A DNA stretch of 64,000 bases from JBGTLU01 sp041743935 (GTDB lineage Bacteria > Bacteroidota > Bacteroidia > Sphingobacteriales > Sphingobacteriaceae), in assembly GCA_041743935.1 (NCBI GenBank), contig JBGTLU010000018.1, positions 3,960-67,959 of the forward strand. The letters run 5' to 3'. Position numbers and translations under genes: made by a program. Shown here piece by piece: positions 1-7,304 of this stretch; the stretch's first letter is position 1; the number at the start of each line of letters is the position of its first letter. The notes under the pieces were generated by a model. It saw only the letters and a program-made list of their open reading frames with translations, made no database searches and was not told the DNA's origin.

Positions 1-853
1 TTACTTCTCCGTCTTCTGTTATATAACCCACCACCTCATTACTTGGAAAATTATCCCATGCGGCAATGACGCCTTGACATTTATCTACATACTCAGCAAT
101 AGGTTTTTTACCAACATTTGAACCTGGATTAGGTTCCAATCCATCGGAACCAGACGTACCACTACCGCCCCCTCCTCCACTTCCTTGTCCGTAATCATCC
201 GGAGCCAATGTTTCTTCGGGTGGTGCATCATAGGTGCAACTCATGTAAGTGTATTCGTAGCAATCGGTCCCTTGATATTGCCCTTGTACATAATAGTCTC
301 TGCATTTTGTAAATTTTATAGTTTCACATCCGCTAACCGCCGTTGATTTATAATTTGAGTTTTCTAATAAAGTCAAAGATTTTGTCAAATTATTCTTCTC
401 TATCAAATATCCCTTTACAAAATTACCCTCCCAATCCTCAATGAGTATCCGCCCACTAAAGCGTTTATTAGGGTTTTTATTCAAAAGGTATTCTGCATTC
501 GGTATTTTATAGATTAACTCATGATTCCAATCTCCTTGTATGTTCTGATAAGAATATAAGTATGATTCGTAGAATAACTTATGAGAAGCTCCATTCGTAG
601 ATAAACTAATGGACATGTAGTGTAATACGGGGACTATAACCACCTTTTGTTTGGCAAATTGGTTGGTATATGCTTTATTCCAATTTGCTTCTTTTTTACT
701 TTTTTTATTCGAGGATGCAAAACCAATTTGCTTGGGGTCGTCTAAAGATTTTTCAGCTTCAAAATTGGCTTTTGCTTGTTGTATAAGCTCTTGCTCGGGG
801 CTGGTAAACTCTGTTTTTCTGCAGGCATTAACACTTAGAAAGAGTATTACCAT
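1..853 (-). CDS. Surface lipoprotein, partial (C-terminus beyond window)
   Basis: An open minus-strand frame runs from the window edge to an ATG at 851-853. The N-terminus reads as a hydrophobic stretch ending in the lipobox-like LSVNAC (Cys at residue 11), so an outer-membrane or periplasmic lipoprotein is inferred. A mature domain of roughly 200 residues with several Cys follows, then a Gly/Ser-rich linker (near 135-185) and a further domain that leaves the window. No family is recognised. The signal peptide is very short from this ATG. A better one begins at the ATG at 903-905 but is out of frame by one base because of the homopolymer at 880-888. The real 5' end is therefore uncertain. Confidence 0.6.
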   Translation of the reverse strand, partial: MVILFLSVNACRKTEFTSPEQELIQQAKANFEAEKSLDDPKQIGFASSNKKSKKEANWNKAYTNQFAKQKVVIVPVLHYMSISLSTNGASHKLFYESYLYSYQNIQGDWNHELIYKIPNAEYLLNKNPNKRFSGRILIEDWEGNFVKGYLIEKNNLTKSLTLLENSNYKSTAVSGCETIKFTKCRDYYVQGQYQGTDCYEYTYMSCTYDAPPEETLAPDDYGQGSGGGGGSGTSGSDGLEPNPGSNVGKKPIAEYVDKCQGVIAAWDNFPSNEVVGYITEDGEV

Positions 854-879
854 AACAGCAATGGCTAAGAGATTTTTCT

Positions 880-888
880 GGGGGGGGG
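880..888. repeat. Nine-base G/C homopolymer at a gene start
   Basis: Nine consecutive G on the plus strand, which is C9 in the coding strand of the leftmost lipoprotein. With eight C the upstream ATG (903-905) would read in frame into the lipoprotein and give a normal Lys-containing signal peptide. With nine it does not. It is either a slipped-strand phase-variation tract or an indel error. Confidence 0.7.
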
Positions 889-971
889 TGAGTAAATGAT
901 TTCATGTTTTCTAGGTTTTACAAATTGAAGGTAAGAGAAAATATTATGAAATAGAAACATTTAACCAAAAA

Positions 972-1916
972 TTATTTTCTATACCCCATGTGTTTTATGG
1001 TAAAAGCGGCAGCTTCTTTTCGTTTAAAAGGGATGTTCCAATTGCCGTCGTAAGTAATGCGCACCGGAAGCAGTTCTTCGCCAACGTAATTTAGTTCTAT
1101 GTTCATGCGTACATCAAAATCAAAAAGGGGAGTTTTGTAGCGCATGTCTATGTATCTACCTAAAATGGTAAAATTGCGTGCATCAAAAATCGTGGTTAGT
1201 TCCTTAATCATGGTGTTGCCACGCTTAGTAAATTCTGGTTTTACTTTACATACGAAAGTAAAAATTGGGACATCGCCCAAATAAGTGCCTTTAAAATAGG
1301 TGTAATCATAATATTTACTCAGTTCGGGCTCAAAAATGGCGGTTTTGTTGCTGATGAACGGGATTCCTTTAATCGGTCGGCCTGGATTAAACAACAAGGT
1401 TTTTAGTTTGTCTTTATAGCCTTCTTGTGTAGATGCAATAGGTAAATCCTCTTCGTCGTCAATAAAATCAGAGTTATAATCGTTCTCGAAAATGTAATTA
1501 AACATTTGTACTGTGTAGTGCCGGTATTTGCCATTTCGTTTATATACTTTTCCGCTATCTGTGGCTATTAATTCTCGCTTCTTATAGGCAGATCCGGTAT
1601 TATCGTGCAAAATGCGTTTAAATATTCTGGATTCGATGCTGTTTTTTTTATCGTAGGTAAAAATCTCATTCTCTGCAGTAAATGTGTAATATTTCATCTG
1701 CTGAAAAGCTTTGTAAAAAAGCGTATCGTTTAGCATTTGATCAATGAAATCTTGAGCAGAAAGTCCACGGCTTTTAATTACAATGGGAGAATCAATAGTA
1801 TAACTCAGAGTTGTATCGGGTACGGTACGGAAAAATGGATTCACGTATTTTTGAGCCGAAACGCAATAATATACACTCATCCAAACCAAAAGAAAAACGA
1901 AAACAATTTTATTCAT
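972..1916 (-). CDS. Secreted protein of unknown function
   Basis: About 314 residues from the second in-frame Met, which starts a clean signal peptide (MNKIVFVFLL... cut near CVSAQK). The longer start at 1931 only adds five residues in front of it. The mature part is soluble, rich in Tyr, Phe and Lys, with no repeats, no Cys pairs and no sorting domain. The C-terminal half has a beta-rich pattern that could fit a lipid-binding or outer-membrane-associated fold. I do not recognise the family. It is transcribed away from the TrmH/TonB genes and is probably a single gene. Confidence 0.65.
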   Translation of the reverse strand: MNKIVFVFLLVWMSVYYCVSAQKYVNPFFRTVPDTTLSYTIDSPIVIKSRGLSAQDFIDQMLNDTLFYKAFQQMKYYTFTAENEIFTYDKKNSIESRIFKRILHDNTGSAYKKRELIATDSGKVYKRNGKYRHYTVQMFNYIFENDYNSDFIDDEEDLPIASTQEGYKDKLKTLLFNPGRPIKGIPFISNKTAIFEPELSKYYDYTYFKGTYLGDVPIFTFVCKVKPEFTKRGNTMIKELTTIFDARNFTILGRYIDMRYKTPLFDFDVRMNIELNYVGEELLPVRITYDGNWNIPFKRKEAAAFTIKHMGYRK

Positions 1917-2000
1917 CCTAACCAAAACCATTATTATCTAGATTTATTTTACCTAAACAACTATTTGGCAAAGATAAATCATAAAATAGCAGGTAAACTG

Positions 2001-2008
2001 TATCTTTG
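2001..2008 (+). promoter_or_regulatory. Bacteroidota -7 box TATCTTTG
   Basis: TATCTTTG matches the Bacteroidota TAnnTTTG -7 element. It lies only three bases before the ATG at 2012, so the transcript would be almost leaderless. A correctly spaced -33 TTG is not evident. Confidence 0.4.
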
Positions 2009-2011
2009 AGC

Positions 2012-2173
2012 ATGAATTGGCAAGAAATTTTAGTGTTGCTTTTGTTTGTATTGGCCGTTTGGTTTATTGGCCGGATGATGGTTAATCAACTTAAATCTAA
2101 AAGTGCTAGTTGTGGCAGCCAATGTAAATGTGGGGCAGATTTCAGTTCTATTCCTGATAAATTGCAGAAATAA
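2012..2173 (+). CDS. FeoB-associated-type Cys-rich membrane protein
   Basis: A 53-residue protein. One N-terminal transmembrane helix (about residues 5-22, ILVLLLFVLAVWFIG) is followed by a short basic stretch and a Cys cluster CGSQCKCG (about 34-41). This matches the small FeoB-associated Cys-rich membrane protein family, which accompanies ferrous iron transporters in many Bacteroidota. No feoA or feoB is seen in the window, so the link to iron rests on family resemblance only. The stop codon is two bases before the RNA methyltransferase start, so the two genes are probably cotranscribed. Confidence 0.65.
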   Translation: MNWQEILVLLLFVLAVWFIGRMMVNQLKSKSASCGSQCKCGADFSSIPDKLQK

Positions 2174-2175
2174 CC

Positions 2176-2955
2176 ATGCAAGAAATCATCAGCAGTTCAC
2201 AAAATCCAAAAATAAAACAACTCCAAAAACTTCAGGAAAAATCTTCGGAAAGAAGAAAAACCGGCTTATTTGTTATAGAAGGAAAGCGAGAATTGCAATT
2301 AGCAATAGAAGCTAGTCATACCATTAAAAGCCTTTTTCATTGTCCCGAAATTGCAAAGTTGGACTTACCGCCAACTGAACAAAATAAAGTACTACAGATT
2401 AACAAAGAAATTTTCAGCAAGTTGGCTTATCGCGAAAATTCAGATGGAATTATTGCTGTTGCAACTGCCAGTATATACAAACTAGAGTCCTTAAACTTAA
2501 CTAAAAATCCCTTTATCATTGTTCTGGAAGCGGTAGAAAAACCCGGGAATTTGGGTGCTATACTTCGCACAGCTGATGCTGCCAAAGTAGATGCCGTACT
2601 CATTTGCGACCCCAAAACTGATATCTATAATCCGAATGTGATACGCTCCAGTGTGGGTTGTGTTTTTACTTTACCAATAATTACCGGCACCAATGATGAA
2701 ATATTTGACTGGTTAAATGAAAAAAATATCACCCCTTATTCGGCCGCTTTGACTGCAAAAAAATTATATCAAAACACAGATTTTACTACTCCATGTGCTA
2801 TTGTGATGGGAACCGAAGCAACCGGATTAAGTGATTTTTGGTTAAGTAAAACCAAGCAAATAAAAATCCCAATGCGCGGCAAAATAGATTCTTTAAATGT
2901 ATCTGCCTGTACCGCCATCCTTACGTTTGAAGCCATGAGGCAACGAGGTTTTTAA
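2176..2955 (+). CDS. TrmH/SpoU-family RNA 2'-O-methyltransferase
   Basis: A 259-residue protein of the SPOUT superfamily, expected to transfer a methyl group from S-adenosylmethionine to the 2'-OH of a ribose in rRNA or tRNA. An N-terminal substrate-binding domain (about 1-95) precedes the SpoU core. Motif 1 is PGNLGAILRTADA (about 123-135), motif 2 is the segment around IVMGTEATGLS, and motif 3 is IPMRGKIDSLNVSACTAI. These residues form the trefoil knot and SAM site. The exact nucleotide target (RlmB-like or another) cannot be read from sequence. It is likely cotranscribed with the preceding small membrane protein. Confidence 0.9.
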   Translation: MQEIISSSQNPKIKQLQKLQEKSSERRKTGLFVIEGKRELQLAIEASHTIKSLFHCPEIAKLDLPPTEQNKVLQINKEIFSKLAYRENSDGIIAVATASIYKLESLNLTKNPFIIVLEAVEKPGNLGAILRTADAAKVDAVLICDPKTDIYNPNVIRSSVGCVFTLPIITGTNDEIFDWLNEKNITPYSAALTAKKLYQNTDFTTPCAIVMGTEATGLSDFWLSKTKQIKIPMRGKIDSLNVSACTAILTFEAMRQRGF

Positions 2956-3092
2956 AAAATAGTGCCTTTGTTTGCTTTTAAAGGTGTTTTACTAATTTCA
3001 TATTACTTATTTAAAATTATTCTAAATAATTTTGGATTTTAATGTTTCTACTCTACATTTGCCCCATAATTTTAATTTAATCTAAATAAGGC

Positions 3093-5273
3093 ATGAAGCA
3101 TATATATACACTTTTCGTTTTAGTCTTGCTTTTTACGGCAATCACGGCATCGGCACAAGAGAATCAAAAAAACAGTGATACTTTAAAATCAGTTACTGCT
3201 TCTGAAGTGGTAATTGTAGAAGACAGAAGTACTCTATTTAGAAAAGTACCTGGAGCTTTAACGGTAGTTACTTCCAAAGACATCGTTCGTATTGGTCCAT
3301 TAAGCGGAAACGAAGTTTTTCGTAAAGTACCTGGACTAAATGTGGTGAATGAAGAAGAAATTGGCTTAAGAATTAATGTTGGTATACGAGGATTAGACCC
3401 AGATAGAAGTCGCGGAGTATTGATGTTGGAAGATGGTGTGCCTATCGCGCTTAATCCATACGGAGAACCCGAAATGTATTACACTCCTCCAATGGAGAGA
3501 ATGAGTGGGGTGGAAATTTTAAAAGGCTCAGGACAAATTCTGTACGGACCACAAACCATTGGTGGTATTATCAATTACATTACCACAGAACCTCCTGCTT
3601 TTTCTAAAGGTTTTGTAAAAATTACCGGGGGCGAAGGTGATTTATTTAACGGTTTGGTTTCGTATGGTAATACTTTCAATAACACTGGTTTGCAACTCAC
3701 TTTCTTGCGTAAAAGTGGTAATAACGTTGGCCAAAAACTTAATTACGATATCAACGATTTCAACGCAAAAATACGTTTCAGAATAGCCGATTTGCAATCC
3801 TTAGGCTTTAAAATAGGAGTGTATGATGAGATTTCTAATGCTTCGTATTTGGGGTTAACTGAGCAATTGTTCCAAAATGGTGGATTTGACCGAGTGATTT
3901 TAGCTCCGGATGATCAACTGACGGTACGTAGATATTCACTTTCATCTACTTATACAGCTGCATTCAATGCATTTACTAAAATTAAAACTACAGCTTACGG
4001 ATACACCACTACACGTAATTGGATTCGCCAAGATTTTTCTTACGATCCAAATGCTTCAAACAAAACCGGGGTTGTATTCGGAGATCCAACTCAACCGGGA
4101 GCGATATTCATGAGAAATGGTACTGGAGCGCGAAACAGACAATTTGAAGTGGCTGGTATAGAATCTCGCTTATCTCATGAATATGGTAAAAACTTTAATA
4201 AAGTTGATGTAGGTGTGAGATACAACTACGAACGAGCTTTTGAGCAACGCGTAAATGGCACAAAAGGCAATGCAAAATCTGGGGCTTTAATTGAGGATGA
4301 AATTAGAACTGGTTATGGATTTAGTGCCTTTGTTCAGAATACATTTAATGTAAGTAATCAATTTAGCATTACTCCTGGTATTCGGTTCGAAAACTTCGAC
4401 TACGAAAGAAACATACTACGCAGAAGATTTAATAATGTAATTAGAGATACTAGTTTAGTTACCAATAGTTCTACTAGTGAGATTATACCAGGCTTAGGTT
4501 TAAATTATAACCTTTCAGAAAAGGTGAGTGTATATGGTGGTTTGCACCGAGGTTTTGCACCTCCAAGAGTAAAAGATGCCATCACTAGTGCTGGAGTTGC
4601 GCTTGATTTAGATGCAGAACTAAGCTGGAATTATGAGTTAGGCTTACGTACTCAATTGGTAGAAGGTTTGAAAATGGAAGCTACTGCATTTTACTTAGAT
4701 TTTTCTAACCAAATCATTCCCGTATCTCAATCATCTGGCGGAACCGGAACAGGCTTAGTTAATGGTGGCGAAACCGAGCATATAGGAATAGAAACAGGTA
4801 TTTATGCTAGTTTGGGTACTCTTTTCAAATCTAAATACACATACGACTTAGATATTAGCGCTACGTTTGTTGATGCAAAATACAGTTCAGACAGATTTGT
4901 ACAAGACGGTAATACCACCGTAAACATCAACGGAAATCAAACGCCATATGCTCCCAAATTTATACTAAACACAGGTTTTACGTTTGAAACACCGGGTGGT
5001 TTTGGATTAGGGATTACTGCTAATTACATAGGTGAGCAATTTGGAGATGAGTTAAATGAACAAACTGGTAGCATAAACGGTTTAGAAGGAAAACTAGATG
5101 CATATACTACCCTTGATGCCACGTTAAGGTATACAATCAAATCCATCAACTTAGGCTTTAATGCCTCTGTTAAAAATTTAACCAACGAAAGATACATTTA
5201 TACACGTCGCCCGGAAGGAATTAGAGTATCTATGCCACGCTATGTATTGGCGGGTGTAGAGTTTAATTTTTAG
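3093..5273 (+). CDS. TonB-dependent receptor, FecA-like
   Basis: A 726-residue outer-membrane receptor with a signal peptide (cut near ASAQE), a plug domain (about 40-165, with VPGLNV, GIRGLDPDRSRGVL, EILKGSGQILYGPQTIGG) and a 22-strand-type barrel ending in the aromatic C-terminus GVEFNF. The plug wording resembles the FecA (ferric dicitrate) branch rather than SusC; there is no carboxypeptidase-regulatory prefix. The substrate is likely a ferric chelate but is not proven. It stands alone, with its own promoter region and a strong terminator just downstream. No sigma/anti-sigma pair is nearby, so FecIR-type control is not indicated. Confidence 0.85.
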   Translation: MKHIYTLFVLVLLFTAITASAQENQKNSDTLKSVTASEVVIVEDRSTLFRKVPGALTVVTSKDIVRIGPLSGNEVFRKVPGLNVVNEEEIGLRINVGIRGLDPDRSRGVLMLEDGVPIALNPYGEPEMYYTPPMERMSGVEILKGSGQILYGPQTIGGIINYITTEPPAFSKGFVKITGGEGDLFNGLVSYGNTFNNTGLQLTFLRKSGNNVGQKLNYDINDFNAKIRFRIADLQSLGFKIGVYDEISNASYLGLTEQLFQNGGFDRVILAPDDQLTVRRYSLSSTYTAAFNAFTKIKTTAYGYTTTRNWIRQDFSYDPNASNKTGVVFGDPTQPGAIFMRNGTGARNRQFEVAGIESRLSHEYGKNFNKVDVGVRYNYERAFEQRVNGTKGNAKSGALIEDEIRTGYGFSAFVQNTFNVSNQFSITPGIRFENFDYERNILRRRFNNVIRDTSLVTNSSTSEIIPGLGLNYNLSEKVSVYGGLHRGFAPPRVKDAITSAGVALDLDAELSWNYELGLRTQLVEGLKMEATAFYLDFSNQIIPVSQSSGGTGTGLVNGGETEHIGIETGIYASLGTLFKSKYTYDLDISATFVDAKYSSDRFVQDGNTTVNINGNQTPYAPKFILNTGFTFETPGGFGLGITANYIGEQFGDELNEQTGSINGLEGKLDAYTTLDATLRYTIKSINLGFNASVKNLTNERYIYTRRPEGIRVSMPRYVLAGVEFNF

Positions 5274-5288
5274 TTAGTTTAGTGTTAC

Positions 5289-5332
5289 AAACGAGCGAAG
5301 CCCCGACATAAATGTCGGGGCTTCGCTCGTTT
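5289..5332 (+). terminator. Strong hairpin terminator after FecA-like gene
   Basis: Perfect 20-bp arms (5289-5308 and 5313-5332) around a TAAA loop, with core GAAGCCCCGACA. The same core recurs at 49405 and 52467, each time directly downstream of an outer-membrane protein gene. Confidence 0.85.
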
Positions 5333-5415
5333 ATTATATTTCATAAGCCATGGCCATACAAGCCGAAGAAGGTATCAAATCCCGATTATATAGCCAAGCC
5401 TATGGAATTTATTTT

Positions 5416-5535
5416 TCAACTACACTGACCCAATGCTACCCAAATGATAATAAAAACAATTATAGTACCTAGGCAACCACCTCCTAATTTTTTAGCTCCA
5501 AAACCTGCAATGAGTCCTCTAAAAATATTGTTCAT
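5416..5535 (-). CDS. 39-residue small membrane protein
   Basis: The frame starts MNNIFRGLIAGFGAKKLGGG and continues with CLG, a hydrophobic helix of about 15 residues and the C-terminus GQCS. One transmembrane segment and two Cys are predicted. It lies 24 bases downstream of the 129-residue membrane protein on the same strand, at the end of the YtxH/holin-like cluster, which supports it as a real small gene of that operon. Function unknown. Confidence 0.5.
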   Translation of the reverse strand: MNNIFRGLIAGFGAKKLGGGCLGTIIVFIIIWVALGQCS

Positions 5536-5559
5536 AAATCTGTGAGTTTTGGCGATAAA

Positions 5560-5949
5560 TTAAACTTTATGTTCAATTCCGTTATTACTAGTAAATATTT
5601 CTTGATCATCACCATCACCAATAATGTTCAATTTATTCGCTTTTTTAGCCACCAACTTAGTAACTGCAAATTGTACTACTAATCCAAGCAATTGTTTTAA
5701 TGGGTTGATAGTTCTACCAATTAATAGTTTCTTAGAAACAAAACCTGTTCCCAACCCAATTGCGATACTAATTAAATTATTCTTAATATTAGGTGCTTTA
5801 GTTAATTCATTATATGCCGATTTAACTAAACTACTTGGCCTTAAACTATCGCGAGTTACTTTTAATTGTTCTTTCAATAAAATCAAATCTTCCGCTTGTT
5901 TTATCTTCAACTCACGGATTTTTGCATCCAATCTAGCTATTTCGTCCAT
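5560..5949 (-). CDS. Coiled-coil plus membrane helix protein, unknown
   Basis: 129 residues. Residues 1-40 form a charged helix likely to coil (MDEIARLDAKIRELK). Two hydrophobic stretches follow (about 60-75 with ISIAIGLGTGFVSKKLL, and about 85-100). A polar tail ends the protein. This matches the small inner-membrane proteins that accompany YtxH and holin-like genes in Bacteroidota. It starts five bases after the stop of the holin-like gene, so they are cotranscribed. No enzymatic motif is present. Confidence 0.65.
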   Translation of the reverse strand: MDEIARLDAKIRELKIKQAEDLILLKEQLKVTRDSLRPSSLVKSAYNELTKAPNIKNNLISIAIGLGTGFVSKKLLIGRTINPLKQLLGLVVQFAVTKLVAKKANKLNIIGDGDDQEIFTSNNGIEHKV

Positions 5950-5954
5950 GATAA

Positions 5955-6308
5955 TTATGCTGATTTTTGTTTCATCATTTGTTTGATGATGGAATTACCC
6001 ATCGGGTATTTTAACCATTCATTCCTGTAATTGTGAAACAAAACAGCTATTAAAATATAGAAGCCCCCTATGATAAAAAATCCTAAATAATTATCGCCCA
6101 ATATATTCCCCAACCATAACGCAACGCCGATGTTAATAATTACTAGGGATAAAATAGCTATAAACAATACCGCCAATCGTGCAATGAGAGATGAAACAAC
6201 ATCAGCAAATTTATCTACCGACTGAAGCATGATTAGCTCTTGGGTTGTTTTACCATAGTTTTCCATTTTTTCTAATAGAGTTTCTATGGAACTTTCGGGA
6301 TTGTTCAT
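5955..6308 (-). CDS. Phage-holin-superfamily-like membrane protein
   Basis: 117 residues with an amphipathic N-terminus and two transmembrane helices (about 40-62 and 70-92), then a basic cytoplasmic tail. The layout fits the Phage_holin_3_6 (DUF1469) family, which in Bacteroidota is chromosomal and usually sits beside YtxH genes. The name does not imply a phage here, since no phage genes are present. Part of the minus-strand cluster from 7097 down to 5416. Confidence 0.7.
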   Translation of the reverse strand: MNNPESSIETLLEKMENYGKTTQELIMLQSVDKFADVVSSLIARLAVLFIAILSLVIINIGVALWLGNILGDNYLGFFIIGGFYILIAVLFHNYRNEWLKYPMGNSIIKQMMKQKSA

Positions 6309-6354
6309 GCTAAATTTGTTTTATCTATATTATTAAAAGGCTAAGAATATTTCT

Positions 6355-6675
6355 CTATATTACCCTATTAATTTCGGATTGGGCTTTATTGCCGTAATCT
6401 TTAGCTGTGTTTTTTGCATCTCTAGTTGCGTCAGAAAATCTGTCTTTTCCTGCCTCTACTAACTCATTAGCACCATCTTTTACACTTGCATATTTGTTTT
6501 CTAAGGACTCTAATACCCCGTTCATTTTTAATTTAAAATCTTCTGCATATTCTTCTCCTTTATCCAGAATCTTTTTACGAGTTACCGATCCTTTTTCTGG
6601 TGCAAACAAAATACCTGTGATGGCACCTAAGGCAAATCCTGCCAATGTTCCTAATACTACTTTTCCTGAATTCAT
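6355..6675 (-). CDS. YtxH domain-containing protein
   Basis: 106 residues. The N-terminal Gly-rich transmembrane segment (residues 4-25, VVLGTLAGFALGAITGILFAPEKG) followed by KGSVTRKKI is the YtxH signature. The remainder is a long charged amphipathic helix. YtxH-like proteins are associated with general stress responses; their molecular role is unknown. Lies mid-cluster, between the disordered protein gene and the holin-like gene. Confidence 0.85.
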   Translation of the reverse strand: MNSGKVVLGTLAGFALGAITGILFAPEKGSVTRKKILDKGEEYAEDFKLKMNGVLESLENKYASVKDGANELVEAGKDRFSDATRDAKNTAKDYGNKAQSEINRVI

Positions 6676-6755
6676 AACTTTTTTTATTTATTTATTTAAT
6701 GTGATATTAATTATTGAGCCAACCACTCTCCAATAGTTGGCATTTCATGTACTAC

Positions 6756-7097
6756 TTACTTGTTTCTACCTGGCTCAGGTCTTTTGTCATCATTAACTCT
6801 ACCCAATGCAGAATCACCCGGTCTCTTATCTCTATTGGTAGTATTTGGAATAGTATTCTCATCTGAACGTTCATAATGCTTACCATCTTTATTAGATTCC
6901 CCATCGCGATAAGAATCAATGTCGTGATCTGGATTATTCGCATTTATTTCTTCTTTTGGTTTATCTTCAATTCTTGGAATTTTAGTCTCATTCGGATCGT
7001 TTGGGTTTGGTTCCTTCTTGTTATAATCCTGATTCGTTTTCTCTTTTAACAAGTTATCATTACTCTGATTACTTTTGTCCGTTTGATTATTTCCCAT
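6756..7097 (-). CDS. Disordered hydrophilic protein
   Basis: 113 residues with almost no hydrophobic residues, rich in Asn, Asp, Lys, Pro and Glu, with no Cys or Trp. It is predicted to be fully disordered, resembling hydrophilin or stress-protectant proteins by composition only. First gene of the YtxH cluster. An overlapping frame at 6752-6943 is read as a shadow because its composition makes no sense. Confidence 0.55.
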   Translation of the reverse strand: MGNNQTDKSNQSNDNLLKEKTNQDYNKKEPNPNDPNETKIPRIEDKPKEEINANNPDHDIDSYRDGESNKDGKHYERSDENTIPNTTNRDKRPGDSALGRVNDDKRPEPGRNK

Positions 7098-7247
7098 TTT
7101 ATGTAGATTTATTTATAGCAGAATTGCTATGGTATAAAAGTAGATATATTAAAATGCAGCCTGCTACACATTTATCTGTAAAGATTATACAATCCACATA
7201 AAAACTAAGATTAGCAGCATAAAAAGCAATAAATCCAATTTGCTATA

Positions 7248-7282
7248 AACAAAACAGCCGACCTTTTTAAGTTGGGCCGGCT
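7248..7282 (-). terminator. Terminator downstream of clpC
   Basis: On the minus strand, AGCCGGCC pairs with GGTCGGCT (one G-U pair) around a short loop, followed by TGTTTTGTTT. Arms are 7275-7282 and 7256-7263. It sits 23 bases beyond the clpC stop. Confidence 0.65.
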
Positions 7283-7304
7283 ACTTTTATGAGTTCGTGT
7301 TCTC

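Noticed and set aside
1737..2009. 90-residue plus-strand ORF opposite the secreted protein
   Set aside because: Mostly antisense to a convincing gene, and its C-terminal part is low-complexity Asn/His/Leu.
5955..6308. Prophage signal from the holin-like gene
   Set aside because: This family is chromosomal in Bacteroidota and no other phage gene lies nearby.
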